NCBI GenBank assembly: GCA_900769275.1
Contig: CAAGGA010000102.1
Coordinates: 1 to 43,890 of the forward strand
Reading direction: 5' to 3'
Source of the DNA: an uncultured Prevotella sp.
GTDB lineage: Bacteria; Bacteroidota; Bacteroidia; Bacteroidales; Bacteroidaceae
DNA: 43,890 nt
Each line of letters starts with the position of its first letter. The stretch's first letter is position 1. Under the pieces are notes generated by a model, which was not told where the DNA came from, did no database searches, and worked only from the letters and a program-made list of their open reading frames with translations. Below, piece after piece: positions 26,311-41,300 of this stretch. The translations under genes and the position numbers were made by a program.

Positions 26311-29300
26311 CTACATTACGCGCACCTTGACCTTACCCACGATATAGAGGCCGGGCAGGAAGCCGCTGTAGGTGGCTGTGCCGGGACGCACGTCGAGGAT
26401 GCGATAGAGCTGTCCTGACGGCGTGAAGACCTTGAGCGTGGTGGCGAAGGTGCTCTCCACGCTGATGCGGCCTCTGCCTGCCGGGGCTACGAGGATGTAG
26501 TTGCCGTCGGGCTGCACGTCAGCCTGCTCGCCGCCCTCCGGGGTTATCGTGTCGATACCCCTTGTCTCTGCTATGCTGATGACGGAGACTGCCGGGGAGT
26601 ATGGCTTCGCTCCGGAGGCTGTCTTCCGGATATACGTGCGGAATGGCAGGATGGTGGCTGTGGCATCGTCAAAGGCTGTGCCTGTGGCGTTGATGCCATA
26701 GACAGTCGTTGCCTCTGTATTCTCAGCGATGAACGTGCCGGTATGGGCATACGGTGAGACATTGGTCTTCATATCGCCTGTCCTGGAAATGGTGATAGTT
26801 CCCTGTTCACCGTAGGCATTGAAGGTGACCGTCTGTGCAGGCTGTGCCGGGTTGGTACGGTTATAGAACTCACTCGTGAGGTCGAACTCGTAATAACGCT
26901 TGCCCGGCAGACTCATGATATACGGCACGTTGGCTGTCAGCGGCAGATAGTCTGTCCATGTATGCGGTGTGGCATAGTACGCATTAGCAGCATAGTTGTA
27001 ATTATCCTTACCGTATGTATCTACGAAGAACGTATTGTCGAAGGTATATGTGACACCTGTCGTACCACCGCCCGCAAAGAGATTATCAGTGAGCAGACCC
27101 GGACGCTTGAAGGTAGCCTTGTCTCCCGCTGCGCTGACTGCTGTCATGCCACGGAGCCAGTACTCATGATGCAGATTCCAATGGTTTTCGGCAGGGGCAG
27201 TCTCAGCAGGGGCAGTGCCGTAGAAGTGGGTTATCTCACCATTGACGCTTGCCTCCGCCTTGTTGACGGTGAACGGCAGGCAGATGCCTTCCCACGCATC
27301 GTTGGCAACCTCGGAATAGTACTTCGGCTTGCGGGTGTACCACGCACGGTCGGTAACGTTGAACTCTATCGGCGCACAGAAGTCGTTGTTGTCCTCCGAC
27401 TCATCAGCACGCTCCACGAGATGCAGATACTGGGTAGAGAAGCCTGCACTGCCCTGTACTATATGATGCAGCTGAATGTTCGTCTCGGGAGTCTCCTCCT
27501 TATAGTTGAGCGGATAGACGGCATCATAAGCATCGGTCGTAGCACCCTCATCGTCAGCCGACGTATAGACGAGGAGGTTTCTCGAAACTCCCGACTCCGG
27601 CTTGACAACGAGATTGTGGTATTTCGTGGCAACGTCATTGACAGGCGGGTAGTAAATGCTGCTGTTTCCTTCATATCCTACATTGGCAGACAAGTCGTTC
27701 TGGCAAGTGAAGTCGATTGCCGTGGTCGCAGGCAGATATACATAGGTGGACATCATCGTTGCATCGCGCTTGAACGCATTGTAATGGAACGTGCTGAGGT
27801 TTGTGTCACGGTAGTATCCCGCAGCACGATAAACCCTGTTGGTCATGTTGCTCACCTGATTAGACTGTATGCGTGAAGGATAATCGTCAGGAATACTCTG
27901 GAGCGACTGTCCCCAGAAGAGGTAGTCGTTCATGATTTCTGTGTTTGCTACCCCTGCCTCACCAGTATGCTTTGCAGCATTGAAGAGCGGCTCGTAGTTG
28001 CCTGTCCTTGACTCAGGAACCATCTCACCGACAGTAGAAGCCTTGCCATTGGTGACATCTGTATCCGTTGCCGTGTGGGCAGCCACATATCCGTGAGCAC
28101 GCGGACAGTCGATGGCGTGCGTCTTGTCGTGGCGCGTCTCGTAGTTGCCGTAGTTAGGATAGATGGCAGTGCCGCTACCCGTGCGGAGATACTTTATACC
28201 CGTAGTGTTTCCGGTCAGCTCATCCTTGCGGTAAGCATACTGATAGTCACCGTTGGCGAAATATTCCTTGACATATTGCAGGTTAGCGTTGTCAGCAAGA
28301 GTGTTACGGGCTTCGAGATAATACTGGTTAAGGTCGTAAGCCACCTTACCGTAGCGGAAGTCTTCGTCAGTATATTTCTCGTCCTTTGTGCCATCGAGGC
28401 GATAGACCACAGGCTTACCGCTGGACGGTCTGTACTCAAAGCAGCAATGGTAGTTGTATTTACCATCCACTGGGACTTTATTAGAAGCAATCTGTCCGCT
28501 TGCCAAGCCGAGGTTATATATCTGTCCTTGGTTGTCAGCGATGAAGTATTTGTCTTGTGCAAGTCCTGAGAGCACATTACCGTTGCCGTGTATTATGCCT
28601 TTGAAGACTTTTGGAGCTACATAATCTTCCGGCGCAGTGATATTGTTCTGGAAGACGAACTGAACTTTCTCGCCATATTGTGGCACAGTCTTATCCTTAC
28701 CTCCAATCTTCACCGTAGTAGAATGCTTTGCTGCTCCTATGGTGTCAATGAACTGCATGAATGCCCTGAGGTCCTGCTGGTCGCTGATATATACGCGCGG
28801 TTCTGCGAATGTATCTTCGTTGTCGTAGGCACGTGCCACAGCCTCGGCAAGATGCAGGTCAACGCCTGTGGCATGAGGATCCATCTGGTGATAGTTGTGC
28901 ACGACGAGGCGGTCGGTGTCAAGCATTTCTGCAGAGAAGATACCATCGAGCTGGTTCATGGAGATACCGAGCTGCACCTTATATCCGTTCATGAAGTAAT
29001 AGGCAGGCACTTCGAGGTAGTCCTCCGTAGTGTTATAGTAACAGCCGGCGAAGAGACCAGTGCCTTTCTCGTCACCCACCTTATATATACTATAATTAGT
29101 TGCAGTGCCGTCGGTTTTCCATTCATCGCCTGCACTGAAGTCCTTACCGATGCGCCAGTAGTAGCCATTGGCAGCGAACGACTCGTCAGCGTCGATAGTC
29201 ACCTTGTCTTTCTTCAGACGTATCATCTCACCAGGTAGCGCACAGTTCTCAATAGTGATGTTGCCATTGATGTCCGGTCCCTGCACGTATTCTATGGTCA

Positions 29301-32300
29301 GGTCGATGGTGTAGGTGTAGTTGCGTACAACTTCGGAGTAGAGATTTGGACCGAGAGTGGCTGACGTAACACTATTCCACTTCTCCTGATCGTCTTCAGT
29401 TGTCTTAGTATATAGAGATGTAATAGGCTGATACAAGTCGAAGTCTCCTGTTCTATAGTAATAAGTACCATCAGTTTTTATGGTCTCACTTTCAACTTTA
29501 ACGTATTTGCCATCTATCAGTTTATAAACCTTGCCATCTAAAGGCAGTCTTTCTGTAACATCTTTAAGTTTATAATTTCCTGATTCATCCTTAGAAGGAT
29601 TACCATCACCATCTAACTCATAGGTCTTTGCCAGGGCAGAGAGGATGACAGTCGCCTTATAAGGCTTGGAGAGATGGGCTTCATAGTATGCAGATGTGGA
29701 GTTATCCGCTTTATCTTCAAGAGTGAACAATATCTTCGGATAACTTGTATATACCGTGTTTGGAAGCGGTGTTTCGTTACTTAAAGCTTGCGTCCCATTC
29801 ATGGGCAGAGTAGCTATAAAACCTGTCGCATCATCTGGCGCAAGTACTTTAAGGGTATATGCACCTTTTAGGTCTTTATTATTTTGGTCTAATGCTCCAT
29901 CTTCGTAGTTACGGATAGATAGGTCGCAGGCATAGTCCTCATAGGTACGTTGCTTGGTGAGACCGATGACTTTGACCTTCTGTCCCGGTTTCATGCCAGA
30001 GAGCACCATGATTTCATCATTACTGCTCTTGAACGTATTTGCTCCCTTAGAAGTATAGCCCGTGATATGTGCATTGTAATAATAGTTATAGCCTGTCACA
30101 TACCAGTAATGGATTTCGTCATTGTTAGCAGAAGTATCTTTTCCATTCTCAGCTTTCATTATCCGCTTGGCATCTGTGCCTGCTGCTTCTGGCATCTCAT
30201 AGCCATTGGGGAAGCAATCATCAACTATGTATCGACCTTCTTTTAAGGCTGGGAACACAAAGTTACCTGTGGTCTCAAGGAAGTCCTCACTGTGTGGGTC
30301 ATCACCGGCACGCTTATGGATATTGTCAGCATAGACATAGCCGCCGCCTTCGTCCTCACGTACATCAATGAGATTCATCTCAATGACACCGTAGATAGGT
30401 CCATAGAAAGGCTTGTCTTCAATCACATCGCCTTCCTTCTTGAGTTCTTGAACATTCTGAATCTTCAAGGCATAGCCTGAAGCGATGCCAATCATATTCT
30501 TTGCCGTGCCATTGTTGCGCTGCTCAAACTTCTCGTTGTCACCTTTAGCATCAGCATCACCATTGCCGAAAAAACCGTCAATGATGTTTTCCTTGTACTT
30601 CTTATATGATATTCCTTCCTTAAACTCGCCTTTCTCATTATACATAGATTCAGAGAAGGCAACATTAGAGTTCATTGCCCCGACGTAGCGGATATTATTG
30701 GCAAAGCCCATGTAGTTACGGGCACGCTTGGTGGTAATAGGACTGGTCGCGCCAGAATACAGTTTGCCATCATTAAAAGCCACATTTTTGGCGAACATCT
30801 GTATCTCGCCCACACGTGACACGGAATAAGGAGTCTTGTCGGTGGAGTTAGTGGCATAGTCGCGCGCACCAAGGAGCGTGAAGCAGTTGTCAGTGAGGCG
30901 CAGGATGTCCATACGCTGGAAGGTGTTCAGAATCTTCGGAACGTCAACAGAGGAGCTGGCGAAGCCGTAACCTGTAAGGTCAGCAGAGCGGAAGCCCTGT
31001 GCGTAGGAGAGGTGACCGTCGCCGAAGATGCCGCCCTCGTTGTCATACTCATATATATTATGGTCTTCTGTGTTTATGTCAAGAGGCAGTTTGTTGGTGT
31101 CAACCGTGCTTTCGCCTGTCAATACATAATAGTATCTTCCTGCCATATAGATATAGCGGTAGTTGCCATCCTTGTCCTTATAGTAATAGCCTTGCAGGTC
31201 AGTGCCGGAAGCAACGTCCGTCACCGCTTTCATCTCCTGGTGGGAGATAGTGATGTGGTCACGGTCATCATTGTTATTCGTATCAGCATCCCCAGGCATA
31301 ACCACACGGTCAGCGACAAGGATAGTAGTATTACCACCGAAGCCCTTTGTCGAACTGCCCGGCAGGGCAGCCAGTTCAGCCTTATGAGCATCGTTGGTGG
31401 TAAAGGCAGCATCGAGGTTGTACTTGTCTGTAAACTTCAGCACGGTGGTATTGTTAGCCATCACCGATGCGCCATGTGCAAGGGAGTAGCCGCCGCCATA
31501 GACAGCCTCACCAATCTTGATGTTGATATTGTTCCAACCGACAGACGATGAAACATCGGTAGTTTTTTCCTCGAAATAACTTTTCTTATCAGAAATCTCT
31601 ACGTAAGTGCCATTATCTATGGCTACGATGTCATTATATACTCCCTCGGTTATCATATCGCCCGTGACGAGATATACATACTGCTTGACGGAAGTAGAGC
31701 CTGTCGTTTCGTCCTTGATGTCCTTATTCTCCTGGTCGGTACGCTTGAGCACATACTTGCCGGTCTTTCCGAACTTCACCTCATAATACTTAGGATAACC
31801 CACCTTGACGTGAGTAGAGCCCCATACGTAGCCGGAGTATGAGCCACCGGTCACTGACTTATATATATGACCATTGAACACCTCCACGTTGGTCACGCCG
31901 ATGACATTACCCTGCTGTCCTCCGCCATATACGAAGTTGGCGGAAGTGCCTGACGAGTTAAATATACCCTCCTCCGTCGTAGGAGCAGAACAAGACAATC
32001 CCTCTGCAACCTTTACATTCGGGTTGCCATAGACATAGCTCTCCATGCCGTAGCCTGCGCCATATACATTGAGGGCGGAGTACTTCGGGTTGGACGAGAT
32101 GAGTTCGTTGGACTTGTCGAGCAGCGCCTTATTCTTGCCTGCAAGCATGTCGCTTTGGAGGTTGATTGTGATGTCACCGCGTATAGTGCCCGTCTCGTAG
32201 CATCCGCCATAGACGTTGCCGCCCATGTAAGCACCATCTGCCTCAGCAGGCTGGAACTTACAATTGACGTTCAGCTCTATGAACGGTTTCTTAGACTTGG

Positions 32301-35300
32301 CAAGGCCGAGGAGGTATCCGCCCTCGTGATATACCCTGCTGTCGCCACTCTTCCATTCATAGTTGGCATTGTTGCAGCCGCCTACTATCTTGTCCGTAAT
32401 GGTAAGCCCTGCGGGGAACGTGTACTGGAATACCTGACCATCAGAATTCGGATAGATGTTCATGTTTCCGCGGTTGCCGCCGCAGCAGAACGTTCCGATG
32501 GTACAGTTTTCAAGTCCTGTGCCGTCTGCTTTGTCGTTCCATAGTACCGTTCCCTGAATGTCCATCTCCACAGGCTGGAAATAGAGGTCGAGAAGATGCG
32601 GATAGATAAGCGGTCGCTCATCGTTCTTCGTAGGGAGATAGAGCGTGCTGATGTCTTTGTTGGACGGGTCGGTAATCCAGTCGATGGACTTTCCGAGGTC
32701 GAGGTCGCCGTTCACCTTTGTAAAGTCACCGTTAAGCCTGCGGAAGTTGGTCATGAAGGCGTTGTCCTCACTTGCCGTGAAGAGAGCGTTGCCGTTGCAT
32801 CCCATGAACACCCTGCCTATCTTCACATTGCTTCCGATGTTGAGATTGACAGAACCCTCAAGTTCTGTGCCCTCTCCAGACGCAGGATTGACCTTGAGCA
32901 CGGTGGCAGAGTTACCACCGCCATATACGTCGCCCTTGATTTCGACTTTATCTGTTTCGCCTTTACCCGCAATCTTGATGTTCACCTTGTTGGTGAGCGG
33001 TCGCCATGAGTTGATGTTTACTATCTTTGCCGCATCGCTGGCAGACTTGTACGAAGGCATGGTCTCACGCATCGGCACGGTATATACGAGGTCGAACTGC
33101 TCGGATGACGGGTCGTCAGGGTTGAGGAGATAGTGTTCGTTTACCGTCACCTGGGTATTACCCTTGCGGTCGAGGGCATAGAGATAGTCACCGTTGCCTG
33201 CGCCATAGACGTTGCCGTCGATATGTCCTCCGTAGATATTGATATTGGTTCCCGTACCTCCGTTGTCCTTAAACTCACCGTTTTCATTCAGAACGATATT
33301 CACATAACCCGACACGTCGTTGGCACCATAGATGCTTCCGTGGACGTAGATGTCATTGTTGTTGTTTTTCTTCTCGGCATCGTTTTTACCCACGTTGATG
33401 GTAGTGGATTTCAGCACGTCACCCATGAGTCCACCGCCGAAGATGTCACGGCTATCTACCATGTCGATGTCAATCGTGGTATTCTGCACGGTATTATAGA
33501 AGCCACCGCCGAAGAGACGACGGCAGAAGATGCCGCTGATATTGACCTGCGTATCACCAGAGACCTTTCCAGAATAGCCGCCGCCGACGACGTCCATGAC
33601 GGAGTAGCCGCTGACGAAGTGCTTGTATTCCTCGCCGGCTGTGATTGTAGGCTTGGACTCCTCCGCTATGCTTGCGTAGTCATCCATCTTGACATCAATC
33701 TTGGTATTTCCAGTGACGTTAGTGTTCTCACCATATCCGCCGCCAAAGACAGAGAAGTGCGGAGAGCCTACCTTATGATATATCTCTTTCCATTCGTCAG
33801 TGCTGAAGAACGGGGTTGCGTCATTGCCCACCACGCGGGTATCATCTTTCAGTATACCCTTTTCCATGGTGATGTAGGTGTTTGTCACTTCGCAGGCGAG
33901 GTTGCCGCCACCGTAGATATTATGGTTGATCTTGAACTTTCTCGCCTCGGGGTCATACTGCGGAGAATATACCTTTGTGCCTTTTACGGAGGCAGGCACC
34001 CAGTTACGTGCGTCAGGCAGCCAGTAGGAGGTGAGGAGGGCATTGCCGCCGTTGATGAAAATATTGGTGTTGCCCTTCACGTCGGCAGAGGTGACGCGCT
34101 TATCCTCTGCTACGTTCTCATCGTCAAGGATGTTGCCCCATCCTCCTCCGAAGATGTTGTAGCCGATGTTGCCGTTCTCAATATCCACGAGGGTATTGCC
34201 ATAGACCGTGCCGTTCTGGCATCCGCCATAGATACGGTTGAATATCTCCGGCGTGGCATGAGGCGTGGATTTGACGGATGCGGCAGTCATATAATCGGCA
34301 GGGTCGTATGCAGTACCGTCTTCTTTGAGATACGGATAAGCCATAACATCATGCGGATAATCCACGATGACACGGGTATTGCCGTAAATGCCGCCGAGCT
34401 TCGTATAGTCGGCACATTCAGACTTGAGGCGTCCCTTTCCTCCGGCGAAGATATACGAGAAGATTGCTCCGCCACGGATGTTGAGGTTAGTGGCAAAGTC
34501 CGAAGAGCCAATGTTCTCTTCAGAGAAGACAGCCAGCGTGCTTTCAGATGTTCCGACATTGGCTGCAGATGTTCCGACATTGGCTGCATCACCGCCGCCG
34601 AAGACGCTGCCGAAGACAATCGTGCGGTCCATCTGCTTCTCATTGACCGTCATCTTCTCGCCATATACGTGTACCTGCGTGCCCGTTTTCACACGTGCCA
34701 TGTCAGGGAAGTCAGTGTAAGTCTCGCCGTTCTTATTTGATGTGATGCCCACACCGCCTCCGAAGACATCCTGAGAGACTATGCCGGACTTGATATATAC
34801 GCAGGTATTGTTTACGCTGCCGAAGTCATACTTGTTTGTCTCTGACTCCTCAGTAAGGGTTTCAGAAGCAGTGTAAGGCTGTGCGCCGATACCGCCGCCG
34901 AAGATATTGCGGCAGGCGAGCTGGTTGTCAGCCACGACCTTTGTACTGTCGCATACATAGCCGGAGTAGCCGCCGCCGTGGATGTTCTTGAACGTAAAGC
35001 CGGAGAGTCCGTAGGTCCATGCCAAGCGGCTGGAGCGATAGCGCAGGAAGGTCTTCGGGTCGTTGCCCGTACCGTCGGCACTGCCGTAGTAGCGTATCTT
35101 GTCCTCGGTGCTTACCTTCTTCGGATCGTTATAGTCGCTGTATATGGCATCGTTAAGATTTCTATAGACCTCCATGTCCGCCCTCTGATTGCGATAGCGT
35201 ATGGTCGTGCCGCTCACTGTCATCTCATTGCCATCCTTGTCAAGGAACGCTCCGGGCTGTGCCAGCACCTCGGTAGAGCCTACCTTGGTGTTCACGCCGA

Positions 35301-38300
35301 AGCCTGCACCGAAGACGGAGAACTGCGGATGCTCCGTCTCGTTGATGCTGAGATACCAGCATACACCGGCAAGCGTCGTCGGGTCGAGGAGACTGTAGGT
35401 CTGCACGTCGCCGTTGTCGTAGGACGTGACAGCCGTCAGCGGAGAGTGGTTCAGCACCACCGTTGCCTTTCCGGTATTCGCTGCAGGACTTGCTGTCGGG
35501 TCTGAGGGATAAGCAGTGCCCTCTTTAGTATATTTACCCACAAGACACGCCTGATTGCCTCCACCGAAGATATTGTGACTCTTGATGAAGATTCCGTTTT
35601 CGATGTCGAAGAACGCAGGATTGATGCTCACGCCCTTGCTGTTGAGAAGAGCCTTGAGAGCCTCCGTGCCTTTTGAAGAAGCCGCCTTCAGTTCTGCCAC
35701 CAATGGCTTCACGCCAGACTCGTCAGCCACGATCTGCTTGTTGGCATCGTCCCATACGGTAATGTTGCCGTTGAGGTCGGCACTCTTGTTCCATATCCAT
35801 GAGCCGCCGTCCATCTGCACCTTTGTATTGCCGAGGACGTTGGCGTAGGTAGCCTCGTTGCCAGTATCCTTTCTTCCGAGCACCTGATTGAACATCTCGT
35901 ATTCCGTCTCCGCGCCTGTAACAGGCAGGTAGCCATAACCGCCGCCGAAGATATTGTTGCCGAGCATACCGCCCTCGATATGCACGAAGGTGTTGCCATC
36001 GACCGTACCGTAGGCACAGCCACCGTAGATGCGACTCCAGATGTGCGGGATGTTGTTGTCGTTCTCGTCAAAGGCTATGGTAGCCACGTCACTCTCCGTG
36101 TTTGCCACGTGCAGGAGTGTGTTTCCGTTGATGCGACCGAGGGATGTGTAGTCCACAGCAGCACCCCTCTTGAGTCCCTTGCCGCCGGCATACACCTCGC
36201 CGAAGATGTCGCCGCCGAGGATATTGACGTATGCCTGATAGTCAGATGCCCCATGCTTGACGAAAGAGCCGTCAGTCTGGTTGAGCTCTGTGGTACTCTG
36301 CGGGAAAGTATCATAGGCAGGAGTATAGTCTTTTCCACCGACATTGGCTATGTCGCCACCGCCATAGACGTTGCCGAAGATGCGGGCATCATCGCTCACC
36401 TCTACCATTGTCGTGCCGAGGACACGTGCCACCTCCGTGAAATCTTTCTTGGATTCGGCTTCTATTTTTGATGCCACGCCGGCACCGCCGCCGAAGACAT
36501 CGCCGTATATATTCGCACCCTTGATATATACCTCCGTATTGCCAATCACCTGACCGGTAGCGTCACCTTCCGTCGTTGCCTCAGGGTCACCGAAGCCTCC
36601 GCCATAGACACGGTGGAGGAAGGTCTTGCCATCCACTTCCACCCTTGTGCTTCCTGCCACCGTGCCGGCATATCCTCCTCCGAGGACGCCGAGGACGGTG
36701 AAGTTAGGAATACCCTTGGAGTTGTCGAAGACCTGTCCCTCATCGACTTTCAGGCTCTCCGCCTCCTGTGCGGAAGAGAGTCCTGCTCCCTGCCATGCCC
36801 TTGGCTTGGCGAGCTGTTCGTCAGAGTCATCGGTCTCAGCATTGTATATGCCATAGTCACCCTCCACGTTTACGGTCACGTCGGTATTGCCCACCTTGGT
36901 GTTCTTGCCGTAGCCGCCGCCGAAGACATAGAAGTGAGGGTTCTTGTTGTCTGTGTAGGACTCTTTCCATTCTTGCGTCCTGAGGAGGCCGATAGGCGTC
37001 ATGCCTTTCAGCACGTTCACTGTGGCAGTGCCTGTGCCGTTAGTCAATTTACCGCTTTCATTGTATGTACCCACCACGCAGGCGTTCTTTCCTCCACCAT
37101 ATATATTATGCGGGTTGATGAATTTTCTATCAGCATAGAACTGAGTTTTATTCTCCTCATTCCATGTAACGAAACCAGTGCCATTCCACAACTTGTTCCA
37201 GATGACGTTGATAGAGAACTGGTCTTCGAGATTTCCGCCCTCGCCTTCCTCCTGTCCGCCCTGGTCCTGAGCGAGGAGCACGGAGGTATTTCCCGATACA
37301 TCGGCAGAGTTGAGCACCGCAGTGCCGCTGAGCTTGCCCTGTCCGCCACCATATATCTCGCCTGCGAAGTTACCGGCATAGAGATTGACATTGGTGTTGC
37401 CGTCAACCACGGCAAGTGCACCACCACCGTAGATGTCACCATATATATAAGGTGCATTCTGCACAGAGCCATAGAAAGAAACGTCAGTATTGCCCGTAAC
37501 CTTGCCTACGAGTTCCGGACTCTTGGTCTTCTTAGAATCATAAGCATCGCCGGTATTCTTCTCTTTGCCCCTGCCTCCGGCAAAGACAGAACCGCGGATG
37601 TCAGCATCGGAACTGATTTCAAGGTATGTGGCATCCTTGCCCGTTCCTGCATCTATACGAGCCATATCACCGCCGCCATAGACATTGCCGTAGAACGTAC
37701 CGCCATTGATACGGACAATGGAACGTCCCGTGATGAGTGCCATGTCGGAGAGGGTGTTGAAGGTCGTCGTCGTTGTAGAATTTCCACTTTCATCAGTCGT
37801 TGTCACTTTCAGCTGCGCATCAGCCACGCCATATCCGCCGCCGAAGACTGGGCAGTGGAATTCTCCGCCGTTGATGTTCATCTCTACGTTGCCGTAGATT
37901 TGTCCGAGTTTGTCATAGTCGCTGGCATCAGATGCTCCGTATTTATTGCCATTATAATAATAGTCCGTTCCGCGTCCTCCAGCGAAGACACCTTCGTTAC
38001 AGTAGAATGTGCCGCCGTTGATTGTGAGGGAGACGACGGTCTGTCCTTTCTTGCCATATATGTTTCCGCCATGCGGTGAAGGGATAGCATTCCGTGCTTC
38101 TGTCCACAGTCCGGGAGCCATATATCCGCTGCCGCCGGCATATACGCCGTCGATAGGAGCGACAGACGTGCCGAACTCACCGCCATTGATAATCATCTCC
38201 GTCTTGGTGTCAAGCGGACTTATCACTGTATATGTATGTGTGTCGGCATTGTAGCAGTTGTAGGTAAGGAGATTGGATTTGGCAGTCTCATACTTACCAA

Positions 38301-41300
38301 ACTTCATGACCTTGCCTTCCCAATAACCGATTCGCTGATCAGGAGTCTGTCCGTCACCGATGCCGTTCATACCTCCTGCACCCGCACCGAAGATGCCTTT
38401 CTGAAGGTTTCCGCCATCGCCAGTGCCGAGATACTTGAATGTACCGCCGTTGATGGTAACCTTTGCATGACCATAGAAAGGATTCTCAATGACTTGGCTA
38501 CCAGTAAAGCCTCGTCCGCAACTGCCGCCATAAAGCTCAGTCACTACTATGTCAGAATGTATCGGACTTCCGTCCCCATCCTTTCTCGGGTCGAGCGTGA
38601 TACTTGCGCGACCCATATAGGTGTTGAATGGGGCGTTTATGTATCCATTCGTCTCACGATAGGCACCAAGCGTTCCGTTTACCAAGCGTCCAATCTTGCC
38701 TCTCTTGATGATGATATCCACATCTCCGAACATCGTTCCCTCATGGTTGCCTGCCATGATGATGCCTGCGTCGTAGTGGGCATTAAGATCATTATGTTCG
38801 TCATTCCAGTTTCTGTCGATATCCATCGTGATGGTACACTTTACCGGCATATTGGCTGTGCCCATGACACCATTAAGCTGGCCCGTGGTCTGACGACCTC
38901 CAGCACAGATGGTGGAATAGTGTCCAGACTTGAAGGTCATGGTGAAGCCTTCCTTGCCGTGAGGCATGGCAGCTTCCATGGCTTTTATCAATGTTTCGTT
39001 ATCAAGAGGATAGAAACGGTTGTCATTGTTTATGCCGCCGAAGACCTGGAACGAAATGGTATTGGCGCCATCAAGCGTGCCGTAGCCCGGGCTGTTTCCA
39101 TACCCTCGCATCACAACGCCCTCACCCATCTCAAGGCTGTTGTACTGACAATAGAAGATGTCGTAGTTGCCACTCTTGTGCTGGAAAGTAATGTTCTCGA
39201 AACGGGTGTCGCCAAAGATGCCGAGACCTTCGCCGTTGCTGTTCATCTCTATGACACCCTTATAGTCAGTATTGTTGTACTTGCCGGTGATGGTGGTATT
39301 GCGGTTGAGTTTGGAATTTTCTACTTTTGTTTTCCAATCTTCATACTTGCCGGGATTACCATCTCCAGACAGATTGGCAGTTATTGCAAAGCCCTTATAA
39401 GGTTCTGTTTGATTGAACGTTGCTGCGCTGCTGCTCGTGCCCATAAGGACAATCACGTTCTCTTTCCATGAGCCTTTTTCGTTCAGTGCGGCGTATGCTC
39501 CCTGCCATGTCAGCTTCGCTGCTCCTGGTGTAAGTCCATCATTTTCATCTTTGCCGGCGGTGTATTTCGTGCCGTCGCTGAGAGTTACTTTGACAGGACA
39601 GAGGTATATGACTCTTTTTCCGCCAACCCATTCGTCTGCGATTGTTTTTCCGTTATACGTCACTGTGACATGACAGGATATCATGCCAGTGCCTTCGTAT
39701 TTAAGTGATGCAGTAGTAGTGCCAAATTTTGTGTTGCTTTCTCCTTTTGATGATTCATAGTTCTTATACCACTCATAAGTAACAGTAAGATTCTCATTGT
39801 TCTCCCAGAGGCTATTGCTTACGCTGATGCTGTAGTCGGAAGAGCCTTCGATGTGCGACAGCGAGATGTTTGTTATTCTCAGCGCAGGGACAGTGATGAC
39901 CTTTGACACACTGTTGCCGTCCGTTGCATAGACATACTGCATGTATTCCTGATACGATATCTCTACGACGTTAGTAGTTTTGTCTTCAATCTCAATCTCT
40001 TTCCAGTTTGTCCTGTCAGATGAGAGATACCATGTGTAAGTGCCTTCGGGCGCGGTAATGGTATAGTTGGCATTCTCTTTTCCAGTCAGCTCTATGCTGC
40101 CGAAGGTATAATGGTTCACATTGTCGTATGACCAGAGCTGCTTGTCGCCTAGGCTGTTGTCCGTGATATATGTGTTTGCCTTATTTTGGAAAACCTTTGC
40201 ATTTTCTTCTGTGAAAGCAAGATTTTTGCCCCACATCTGTCTGAAATCCGTTACTAACGCATTATTATAATACCATGTATCCCTTTGCGCTTCAGTAGGT
40301 GTGGCTTTACTGAATATTCCCACTATGTCGGCTGTCACATATTGTTTATCCATATCGGTCTGTATCCCTGTGCCATGATAATATAGATTTGTGGGATAAA
40401 TATGGAGAGTGTTTGTTTGCGCCATTACTGCACACTTGCCAACTATACCACCGAAACAGAAAGTTTCTATATTGGCAGTATGGTTTTTCGCAACTTTAAT
40501 CTCAGTGTCAGAAGAAATGTTATACACTCTGACTATAGAGCCCCCCAGCCAATGTCCCATAGCACCCACGACACCACCAATATAGAAATCTCCAGTCGGA
40601 TAACCATATACATCGTCATTGTCCGTAATCTTGGAATTGCGAACAATGACATTGCTGATTTCCGTATTATTCAATGCCTCGCCCACAAGCGTACCCAGGT
40701 TTATTCCTTTTACGGTTGTACTCGGCGTGTAGTTCGCTTTCTTGTACAGCTCAGCCCCGTCAATGATAAGATTGGTGACAGAAGCAAACCCTGCCTCGTC
40801 AGTACTATTTCCTTGGATGACGGCAAATAATCCCCATGCACCCCATGCGGCATCAGAATACCATTCTATGGTCATGTTTTTTACACTGTGTCCATAGCCA
40901 TCAAACTTGCCATAGAAATACTTGTCCGCGCTGTCATAGTTGTTCGTACCGATAGGCACCCACAATGCCTTGTCGAGCGTGATGTCTGCACCGAGTTTGA
41001 AGTATGTGCCGGAATAATTTGTGCCGTTGTTCACATCGCGCGCCAGCTTTGCGAGCTCCATATCGTTATTGATGATATATGGACTGTCTGCCGTTCTTCC
41101 GTCGCCGCCGCCAAACTCATTGGCATAGAGGTCGATGGAATAATACAGCGGGTCGATGGTGAAGTTGCAGGTGTAGTCGTAACCGCTGGCGTTGGTTATT
41201 TTGACTTTTCCGTTAATAACCTTGTTTTTAGATGTTACAGTCAGTGTGTTTGTCGTGGATGCTTGTTTGACACCATCCAAAGTCCACTCATAGTTGTAAC

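Noticed and set aside
33133..34740. 535-aa plus-strand frame antisense to the giant adhesin, and a 488-aa one at 36613-38079
   Set aside because: Both are mirror frames of a glycine-rich repeat gene; composition is Val/Ile/Ala-rich without recognisable domains, and the minus-strand frame is clearly coding.
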